Below, piece by piece: positions 29,701 to 41,700 of a stretch of DNA of 64,000 nucleotides; position 1 is the first letter of the stretch; each line of letters starts with the position of its first letter. Source of the stretch: Congeria kusceri (taxonomy: Eukaryota > Mollusca > Bivalvia > Myida > Dreissenidae); contig CM051025.1 of the NCBI GenBank assembly GCA_027627225.1, forward strand, positions 71,150,069 through 71,214,068, written 5' to 3'. The notes under the pieces were generated by a model that was given only the letters and a program-made list of their open reading frames with translations, made no database searches and had not been told where the DNA came from. The position numbers and the translations under genes are program-made.

Positions 29701-32700
29701 TTTAAGTGATTTAAAATAAAACCACATATATGGATAGAGGATGTTGAGAGGAAGTGCAGAGTACAAGGACCATAACTCTTTGTAGGAAGCATCATTTTTG
29801 CCAACATGTAACTGACATTTTGTTGCCTTCCTCTGAAAAGCATATGCTTTGGGGGGGGGCTTACATCACATCTGTGACAAGTCTTGTTCAACTGGGTGTT
29901 TTCAAAATAGTCTATTAGCCAGTTTCTTTTTTAATACATTCCACATTCTTTGTTGTCAGCAACTTTAGCCTGGAATAGTATTTCAGAGAATATTCATTAT
30001 TGCATGAAAAGACAGTTTGTAACAAATCATTCTATTTTCGCTATGTTTGTAGTTACAAGTGAACGTCACTAAGCAGGCTTGGTTCTCGCTCATACCTCAT
30101 GCTGACTGGCAGTTTTGCCTATGTGCCGGAGAGAGCGTCACTAACAGTTTCAAGGTCATTCCCAGTGAGATTGGCATCCACACTTTAAAGATATCGGTAA
30201 AATTGTTGACATTTTACTTTTAATAAACAGCCAAACCTGTGCCGTTTATAGTTGTACAAAGGCGTTAAGTGGTTCACATAAGTGTAAAAAAGGCTTCGTT
30301 TTAGGGTAGGACACTGGTATGTGGTGTCATTCAAGTATTGAATATCATTTCAAAACCTTTATATACCATTTCGTCAAAATACCGGTACTTTTCCTGATAT
30401 CTCTGTAAATAAAAAAATATGTATGTAGATTATTTAAAAACATCAAATTTTATAAAACGTTGTTATATATGCCAAAACATTGTAGGTCTTACTTTAGGTT
30501 AACTATGCCTAATTTATATTAACTCCATCTGCTATGGCTACTTTTGTACATATATGCCATATGTCCCTCAAAATCAGGGATTGTCCCGGAAATGCAGTGC
30601 CCGTCCCGGAGTCCCGGATAATGTTCATGTCCCAGAAATCATAAAAACTGTGCATACCTATATTAGTTTAACTTTTGACAGACCTCTAATACCCTAATTT
30701 GTCCCCAAGGCAATGCATACCCGATTAGTTTACGTGTCATAAACAAGCAATTAACAGCAGTTGTCACACTTTCACTCTAATCGCCTGCATTCTTAAGCTG
30801 CAGTCAGTCACAGAGTAGCTCCGCCCTGAAGGCGGAGCATCATTACCACAGAAAAATCTATATTAGCCAATTAGAACGCCAACTTGTTTGAGTTTGCCAG
30901 TGCCGTGAACGATCAACTAATTGGCGTGATACACATTTATGCTTGCATTAGTAAGTATATACATGCATCAGTGGAATACTTATAATCACGACCATCAGTA
31001 AAAGCAGTTTACTCAATGGTTTCTGTTGTTCACAACATCCACAGTTAGTTTACTACATAAATAAGGCATTGTTTTAAATTACTTTCATTGAAATTTCAGG
31101 TAAAATAGTCGTAAACACAATTTTTTGTTATGCCATGTAAAACCTATGTTTTGCTAGAAAAGAGCGCGAAATGTCTGCTGGCACCAGCGACGTCACGTTC
31201 CACGCATAGAAAGCGTGCTTCTACCGACCATGTGCTTTGCTAAATATAGACGTATTAACAGGCAATAAAAACTTCGTAGTGAAAGAACTTTGAAATCTTT
31301 ACTTTTTGTATAAAAGTTTCGTCATGCAATAACTTTGCGATCTTAGCATTTTAATGAATATTTTTATTTCTAACGAGTACTTATAACAATAAAACTTTTT
31401 TTCATGAAAAAAAGTACATTGCCTTGGATTGAATCAATACATGAACACACGCCTATATTTCCCGCCAAAACGATTTTCCCGTCAAAAAGAACGCTTATCT
31501 GGAAAAATAATTTTTGCACGTACATGTCCTGGAAAATCAGTAAAAGTCCTGGAAATTCGCGGGCAAAGTCCCGGAAATTATCCAAAAAATAATGGCATGT
31601 ATGCTTTTGTAACATGACTTTCTTTTCATTGATATTACTGTCAATACTGACATACATTTCTTTAATAAAATTTGGAAAAGATCAATTATATAAAACATTT
31701 TTCTGACCATTACACAATTTTTAAACTGAACAAAAATTTGTATTTTTTTTATAATTTGAAATATTGAAAACACTATTTAAATGTTAAATGCTTGTTTTTT
31801 TTAAATATTAGATTTGCATAATACGACCATTTTAGTATTTATGATCGTTGCCATATAATGGTTGTTATAGTTGTTTAGAGTTCAAAGTGGCCTGTAATAA
31901 TACAATAATTTTATACAGTTGAAATTTTAAGTAAAATAACACTTATTCATTATAACCAAATGGTATAAAAATTATAGCAGGTGTTATATGTATATGTAAC
32001 TTCAGGCTTTTCTACGAGAGCATAGGATCTCTTGTCGTTCCACGATAGCGCCCCCTGGGTACCACCGCAAACATGTGACGGAACTAGTTGCTCACAAACT
32101 TATTATACAGGTTAGTTGAAGAGTTCAGTTCATGTTAAAACGCAGAATTTTGTGAGAAGTACTTCTTTTTGTTGAAGAAGTAATATTCGCTTACTGGGCC
32201 TTTGATACATTATGTACCAGCGATTTTTTTTGCCCCCACAAAAAGGGAGGCATTAAGCATGGCACATTTCCGTCCGTATGTACATCCCAAAATTTTGTGG
32301 AGTCAAATCCTCTGTAAGTGCTTGGCCAATTTGGCTCAAACTTTCACAGCTGAAGAACCTTACTGTGCAGGTGTTCGTAAAGGAAGGAATTTTGGCTGCG
32401 ACCAGTTTTGGCAGAAATATGGCCCTTTGTCATTTTTGCCACTATAGAGTATAATTATGCCCCCACAAAGGAAGTTTAGGGGGGGTATATAGGAGTGAGC
32501 TTGTCAGTCTGTCGGCCCGTCGGTCTGTTGGTTTTTGGTTTCCCGATGATAACTTAGGAAAGGTTTGACATATTCAAATAATTGTTGGTACACATGTGTA
32601 ACATAATTAAATACAGGTCAAGCTTGATGTTGGTTACAAACCACTAAATTTTGACAGAGTTATGGCCCCTTTTCGACTTAAAATTCCCTAAAAACATGGT

Positions 32701-35700
32701 TTCCGGATGATAACTCAAGAAAGGCTTGACATATTCAAATAATATCTGGTACACATGTGTAACATCTTAGAATACAGGTCATGTTTGATGTTGGTTACAA
32801 ACCATTAAATTTTGACAGAGTTATGGCCCCTTTTCAACTTAAAATTCCCTTAAAGCATGATTTCCAGACAATAACTAAAGAATGGCTTGAAATATTCAAA
32901 TAATTCTTGGTATACATGTGTAGCATCATAAAATACGGGTCAAGTTCGACTTTGGTTACAAACTACTAAATTTTCACAGAGTTATGGCCCCTTTTTTACT
33001 TAAATTCCTTGAAAACAAGGTTTTTGGACGATAACTGAAGGATGGCTCGACATTTTCGAAATATTATTTTTGGTACACACGTGTAGCATCATAAAATACA
33101 GGTCATGTTTGACTTTGGTTACAAACCTTAAATTTTGACCGAGTTATGGCCCCTTTTTGACTTAAATTCCCTACACACATGGATGTCCAGACAGTAACTG
33201 ATGAAAGGCTCCATATATTTAAATTAATTTTGGTACATAGGTTGAAAATACAGGTCAAGTTCGACTTTGGTTACAAGCCACTAAATGTTGACAGAATAAT
33301 GGCTCCTAATAAAATTAATTTTTTCCACATACACTGTTAAACACTTACAAATTAAAGCATTCTCTTTGTGTCCATTTCTTTCGAATGGATGCCATAATTT
33401 CGTGACAAGGCCATGTTGTGGGGTTATATCTATCACTCGTGTGACAATTCTAGTTTAAATTGTAGATGATACATTCTCTGTTAATAATGTGACTTTGCAT
33501 CAGATTTTAAATACATAATTTCACACATTGATTCAGATTAAGGTGGTTACTGAGGCATGATGTGGTATGATAGGAAAATCAGTTTTATGTAGTTTATGAC
33601 AATTACTTTAAATATTATTTTTATAAGTTTTAAATTGCCATATTTACAATAAATGACTCTGGTATGGAAATATTTTGAAAATAGATGTATTTGATTTTCG
33701 CTGATTTTGAATTAGCCTCTTTTCCTGTATTATCGGCCACTTAAGAGCTAAATTGCTTTATGTACTAAATGAACACCATTTCAACACCAGTGAAACTTTT
33801 ATCTTTAAATTTAAGGTTTGTGCTACAAAATAAAGGGTAGATAATGTAGCGATCTGCCATTCACTTAGTTACTGACCAATTCTAGAAAGCCACCCTAGCA
33901 ACCATGACATTTTCAGATGTTTCCTATCATTTAGTTCAGTCTTCATTTGTAATTATTTTTATCCAATTCATTAAATATATTATTATATGTATTAGACTAA
34001 CAATACCAAATTACATTTCAAAATGAATGTTTACAAAAATCTTGGGCTATGCACAAAGGGCGTAGCGTAGCGATTTCAGAGAATGTCTTCAGATATTTTA
34101 ATTTTGCAAGACAAAATCTGATATTCACAATTTTTTAAATAAAAAACTGTATTTATGAGATAGAATTGCCACAATACAGATAACTTTAACACAAGTTTAT
34201 TAAGAATAAACAATTTCCATTATTCCGGGGGTGGCCGAATAAACAGGGGTGGCTGAATAGATAGAAAAGTATACCTAGTGCAAATTGCAGACTAAATATT
34301 CAACAGTCTTCTTGTCCACTCTGAATTTCAGACAGTGTTCTATATATACAGGAGCTCTATTTCCTTGGCCCTTGGCCACATGCTTGCCATCGTATCCTGT
34401 GAACAAACTGCCAAACACGTCATATTTTCAGAAAACCCATTAGAGGCGCGTCGTTGGAAAACCGAACTTAATGCATGTGCGTAAAGTGTCATCCCGGATT
34501 AGCCTGTGCAGTCAGCACAGGCTAATCTGGGACGACACTTTCCACTTTTATGGAATAGTGTTGTAACTATTATAGTAATATTTTTTAAACAGTTCAGCGT
34601 TTGATTGTATTATTGACATTACCATGTAGAAATATAGAAACATTGATAATTCCACCTGATTTAACTGCTCTAAATTGCGATCTGGGCCCATATCCACAAA
34701 GCTCCTAAGGAAAATCTTAACCTAAGTCATATTTAAGGGAAAATTTCAAATATAATTTTCCATGAGAAAATCAATGTTTTGTATTTTAAATATGGTAAAA
34801 TAAGAAACATCTGTAGATTCTTTACCAGATTGCAATCATTTAAGACAAAATATGCTTGAAATGAATCGGCCACAAACTAGAGAATTTCATGATCTTTCGA
34901 AATTTACTCAAGCTTTTCCTACGGACCTTTGTGGATAAGGTCCCTGGGCCCATATTCATACAGCTCCTTACAAATGTCTTATTACAATACAATGTTTTAA
35001 ACTAGTAAATATTGAATAGCTTATTCATATTTTCATACCTTTTGTGGGCAGAAACAATTTCATTTTGCATAAAAAATGTGATATCGAAATTTCACGTAAG
35101 GACAACTTAAGCTAAACAATTATTTTTAATTTGGAGGAAGGTGAATACCAGCCCTGGGTCAGTGACTAGCCATGTTTCTTATTAGCAGTGACAATGAAGA
35201 ATAGAATATTTTACTTATGATATTTTGTGTTCCTTTTGTACATTACTAGGATATTTTGTATACCTATTGTATATTACTCTAAGTCTGTATTTATTAGGCT
35301 GAAGGCCTGGAGGAAGAAAGAACACAGTCTCATTTCATTTGCCCACAAGGTATGTTTAATAGTTGTTTTGTAAGAATTTTGATGTATTGGGAATCTCTTT
35401 GTTAAAGTTGTTGCGATATTCTGTAAGCCAACATGACTTTTGAGATGAACTATTAGGATCACTGATAACTCTCCGGTGCCCAGCGTCTGTCAGCTGTCGT
35501 CCATACTTTACATTCTACAGGTTATGATTTTATGTCGTTTTTGTCCTTTTTATCGTCCGAAAATCTATAGCGTACACACATTTTTATGCCCATCTGGAGT
35601 TCAGTACCTTTAACCTTGATTAAATCTTGGTACAATTTGTATATGGGTCAGTTCAGTTGAAAAACAAGGTCACTAGATTGACGAATTGACAGTTTTTTTT

Positions 35701-38700
35701 AACTTTTTGACACAGATTCCAAAAATAAAAAGCAGTGTTTACAAGGGAGTAAAATACCACTACAGACATAGAAATATACTGTGCCGTTTCACCCTAATTT
35801 TGTGGGTCTTGTTTGCGATTGTGCCGCATACGCGTTAATACATTCAGTTATCTCACCACTGAGTTGGATAAAACACAATTTGCCATGTGCCTTTTGCAAA
35901 CAAAGTAATTAAAAGACCGATTTTTGTTGTTGTTTCATGTATATGTTATGTTATTATACCTGACCTTACTGATCTGTATCGTCTGCAAGCTTCTCATAAT
36001 TTCCTGGGTTCTGATTGGCTGACCTACTTTGGTTGGGACATAGTGATTACAACATCAATTTAGTTTCACTTTGTTTGTGCTGGAGCCTGTGCTGATCAAA
36101 GAATGAAAATCTTGGTGAAAGCTAGTGTTTTTGAAAATTTTATCGTTATAAATACACAATCCTTATCATATTATTTAAAAGGTTACAATATAGGCCTGAT
36201 GAAATCTACACACTTGTTCAATTTTCGTTGTGCAGGTTTAACTTGACGCTTCTAGAATCTATAAATATATATTGTTATTGTTCTTAAATATTGAATAAAT
36301 AATAAAATTGCACGCAGCGATTCGTGGGTAGGAATGCTAACTTAATGATAAAAGTTTGAAAATGTCAGTCAAATTAAGGGAAAGGGGATTGTTTATATAT
36401 ATTTTTTTACCGAAAATAGCAAAATTCCAGTGAGAAATAAACACAAGGGAGATAATCATACATGGGCAATTATCCTTGGAGAAGTGTTCTAAATATACGA
36501 TTTTTTTAGAACGAAATTTCATGAATTTAATTCCAAAATAATTGTAGGGTAGTGAATAATTTGTGTATTTAATGTCATTCAGTGGTGATTTAAATGACCA
36601 TGTCACTTACTGATTGACATTTACAGGATTTAAGCCAACATGACTTTTGAGATGAACTATTAGGATCACTGATAACTCTCCGGTGCCCAGCGTCTGTCAG
36701 CTGTCGTCCACACTTTACATTCTACAGGTTATGATTTCATATAGTTTTCGTCCTTTTTATCGTCCGAAAATCTATAGCGTCTGCAGATGCTATAACCCAT
36801 CTAGTAATTTAAAAATAGCTCTGTTTATATTTAGGATAATCACGTGACATTTTAGTGGCGTCAAGTCGCACATGCAAATTGCGAATATAGTTTATTTTAA
36901 TTTACTATACACAAATAACCCAATGCTTTACCTAAGACGATAAATACCATACATACCTACTTTGATATTCGATGTGGATGACATCATGTTTCGTTTTGAC
37001 CGTGAAGCAAATCAATCATATGACTAACAGGTGCTTGCATTGGGGAAAGCCGCGTTATTTTTAAATCGGGAATACCAGGTTCAGCGAAAGTGCAAGCTAA
37101 TTCAACTTCTACTTTTCAATGAAGTATAAAGTTTATGATAGTATTTGATCGTGTTCTATACAAATGGTGATGGTTTTACGAATGTATATACCGTTTTGGC
37201 ATAATTAAAAAAACGCACATTTTTATGCCCATCTGGAGTTCAGTACCTTTAACCTTGATTAAATCTGGATAGAGCTCATATATGGGTCAGGTCGGTTGAA
37301 AAACAAGGTCACTAAGTCAAATAAAGCGAAAATAATAGTTTAACCTCCTAGGACCCACATTTATAATCGAATCAGGATTAAACTTAGCCATAATGTTCTC
37401 CTCTTTAAATTCTAGGCTCTGGTAAAATATGGATCATCTGCTGTGAGAAACTAGATCACTATGTAAATTAACGTAATAGCGTGTTTTTCAGTTTTTTAAG
37501 TGACGTTAAGTGTGGGTATTCATGATGTTCCTATAAAAATTTCACTACTAGTATGTCTTAAATTAAATTTCACCTTAGGTGAAATTTAATTTAAGACATA
37601 CTAGTGCAATTTTTATGAGAATTGCAATGACTCTGTTAAGAAAAGGGTTAAATAAGGAACATCAGTTCAGTAATTACTAGTTTAAAACACGTTAATGCAA
37701 AAAGACATAAATGAGACAGTCATAGAATTCACTTAAAATTTTAGTAATAAGCATTGAGAATAGGGGTCCAGGCCCCAATTTCTTGTACATTCTTAAGTCT
37801 GATATAACAGGATTAGCTTAGGTTCACTATTTTAAATATTATTATTGGCAAAAAAGTGTGCATAAATAATATTGTAAAGGCATATCACATTTTGATTAGC
37901 TATTGTATATCAGATAATCACAATAAATAATACTTTGTGTTGTTTTCATCAGTTTAAAAATAATACTACTGATTGATGAAATATAAGACTTAAACCTGTT
38001 ATTTTTTCTAATTTTTGAGAAATCGGGACCAGGCATGCTTGAATCTTGAGATGGTGTTTCTGTTGGGTAGACTAGTGACAGAAGGGTGATTCCTGTGATT
38101 CATGTTCTGTTTGCTTTCAGACAACCCAGATGGTGTGTCTACCCTCTCCTTGAGCCCACAGATCCCTAGCAGGGACTTCATTGTGAATGGCTCCTTACGG
38201 GGATGGATAAATATTGTTGGTAAGGCCAGGCCCCATGATTATGAATATTCTCAATCTAAAACTTAGTCAAACTAAAATATCTACCAATGAAATTCTTTGT
38301 TGCATATAAGCTTTCAGTTTGATTGGCTAAAAATATCGACCAATGAAATTCTTTGTTGCATACAGGCTTTCAGTTTGATAGGCCAAAATTATCGACCAAT
38401 AAAATGCTTTGTTGCATACAGGCTTTCAGTTTGATTGGCTAAAAATATCGACCAATTAAATTCTTTGTTGCATACAGGCTTTCAGTTTGATTGGCCAAAA
38501 TTATTGACCAATGAAATTCTTTGTTGCATACAGGCTTTCAGTTTGATTGGCTTAAAATATCGACCAATGAAATTCTTTGTTGCATACAGGCTTACAGTTT
38601 GATTGGCTAAAAATATTTCAGTTAAGACTAAGTTTGAAATGAGAATTGTTTTTTATGTCTTCGTCTGGAAGTGTCCTATTTTGTAAGTTGCATACAAATC

Positions 38701-41700
38701 TTAATTTAGCCATTAATTTTATGTGTTTTAATACTGGCAAATCATTATTGCTTTGTTCCGTAAACAATGATACACTTGATAGTTTTGGAGAAGTGTGGGC
38801 AATTTCACTACATGTATGTGATACACGAAATGTCAAAGGAAAATAATTGATGAGACAGATACATTAACTGATTCTTTGTTTTGTAAAATGGAAATTTGCT
38901 TGTTTATTTACTTAAAGACGTTCGCAACAATTTCCTTCAATTTTTTTCCAACGACAGATTTTCTTAAAACTTGAAACAAACATGCATCAATGTATCCTAA
39001 AACTAAAACAGTTTTAAAAAATAGGGGTCACCGGCCTTTTTCCGGAAATATTGAATTTTGAATACGGTACCTGCCGAAGCCTTTTTCAGTTTGTGTTACT
39101 TAAAATGTTGAACAATATAAAGCGTTTAGATTCAAATAAAGATGGAGATTTTTAAAAGCATCTTTTTTTAAATGTTTCGTTTGGTAATATACAAGTGCAG
39201 TTTAATGATAAAACGCGTTTTATCTACAGATATCATTTACCAAATGACTTGTAATGGACGCTTAACGAGGTGAATTTTGCATTAAATTTTGTCGGTGAAC
39301 ACATCAATAATTATCAAATATACGAATATCTTTTGTTCCAAACAACAGATTTTGTTAAAAGATCCTACATACATGCGTCATTATATACTGAAACTAAAAC
39401 AGTCATAAAAAATAGGGGTCACTGGCCTTGTTCCGCAAATATTGGATTTTGCATACTGTACCTGTCGAAGCCCCTTTTTCAGTTTGGATTTTTATCAATG
39501 TTTTAAGTATATAGGATAGTTATTTTTCAAACAAGGTTATGGTTCTTTCAACTGATATGTTTGTACATGATTTGTTTGGCAATATACATGTGTATGTTGA
39601 TAAAAAGTTTTACCTACATTTACTGCTTAAAGAACGAATTTGACTGGACATTTAAGTGTGTGAAATGGGAACTAATAATGCTTTCTGAAATTTCATTTTT
39701 ATCAAATGCATAATTAATTCCACACGACAGATTTTCTTAAAATTTTGCACAGACATGCACCAATGTATATTTACACCAAAACATTAATAAAAAGAATGGC
39801 TCACCAAACTTGTTTGGGGAACATTGGATTCCATATAGGGTACCTGTGTAGTCTTTTTCCTGTTTCGTTTAAACATACATAAACAACGTATCAATAGAAT
39901 GAAGATATTTAATGGATCATTTCTGAACTAAATTTGTTTGGAAATACATTGCATAGTGTGTTTTGGATTATTATATATGCTTTATAAACTTTTACTATTA
40001 AACATATTTATTTTGAATGGACATTTAAGATGAAATTAGTATATTGTAACTTATATACAATAAAGAAAAAATGAAGCAAAAGGAGAAATTAACCCAATTA
40101 TTTTCTTTTTGTTGCGAACGTCTTTAATATGTTTAAACTTACATCTCAAAAAGACTGAAAGAACAATCTGTATGTGTCATTATTTTCCACACTGTGTGGA
40201 CACATGTAGATGTTTATGTTTTATAAAAGTTAAAATAAAACCATAATAGATTTGTAAAGTGTGTACTTCCTTTGGTTTTTGTTCTTTAATTACCAAAACA
40301 TTTACTTATTTGGAACGAAAGTCTGAAAAAAAATCACAGCAAATAGACGCACCATCTGTTGTAGCAAAAATTAACACAGAAATACATGTATTGCAAATCC
40401 TAATTTAATAGTTGAAATTGATTTTACATAATTGTTTCATTATAATTAATGATAAAAATGTAACTATGATACTTCTGCCAGTGAAAGGTGAAACATGAAA
40501 CAATATAATGATATTGAAAGATGAAACATGAAACAATAAAATAATATCAGAACAAGAATTCTAACTTGCAAGTTTCATACATTGAGAAGTCTTCATTCAG
40601 TAGGAGACATCATGGGTCCAATTCATAAATGTAAGTTTCATTCACTGAGAAGTTCTTTTTTAACAATTCAATTATCAATAGGAGACATCATGGGTCCGGC
40701 CTTGGAGGGCCTTGATGAGCTGATACAACTGCCGACTGGTTGCGGAGAACAGAACCTGGTCAGACTGGCACCCAACATTGCCATACTGCAGTACCTCACT
40801 GCTACCAGTCAACTCACCGATGACGTAAACCTCCGCACCCTCGATCATCTAAATAAAGGTTGGTATGGTGCTTGGGTAAATGTTGTGAATAAAAATCTCG
40901 GCCCCTATTCACCATCCGATTCTTAGACTTAAGAATAAAGAATAGACTTGGATACAGCTCATATATCAGGTCGGTTGAAAAACATGTCACTGAGTCAAAT
41001 AAAGCAAAAGACAATGTTGTCCTCTTTGAATTATGGGCTCCGGTAAAATATGGGTCATCTGCTTTGAGAAACTAGGTACTATGTCAATCGACAGAATTGC
41101 GTGTTTTTCAGTTTTTTAAGTGACGTTAAGTGTGGGTATTCATGAGGTTCCTAAGGTGAAATATAATTTAAGACATACTAGTAGTGAAATTTTTATGATT
41201 CCAGAAAAATACTTGTGTATTCGCAGATATTCTTGTACCAATGTTGCTTATGTCATTCACAAATTAAAGAATGCTATAGTTAGTGAATACCAAGGGAGGT
41301 CCAAATTAACAGCCTTTTTAGAACAGTTTTAAGAAAATCATTTATTCTTAAAACTTAAGTCTAAGAATTGGTTGGCAAATAGAAGACCTGTCTGTTATTA
41401 ATTGTAAACAATGCTGTTGGGTTGCTGTAGTATGCAGAGAAACATAAAGAGCACAGAGAAACAGAAATGACCCCATGACTTTTAAAATCCTTAATCTCAA
41501 ATTTAGGTTCATCTTAGATGAAATGGACCAATGAACATTGTTTTTATACGTGAGCTTCATATTCTATTGTCTAGTAGTTAAGATTGAGACTATGTTTGAG
41601 ATTGTGCACATAAGTGTCAAATATACCGGTAACTTGTCTCTTAGTATTTCTTTTTTTTTGGCACGCCTCTTTTTAAGTCAAATAGATTATTCACTTTAGT

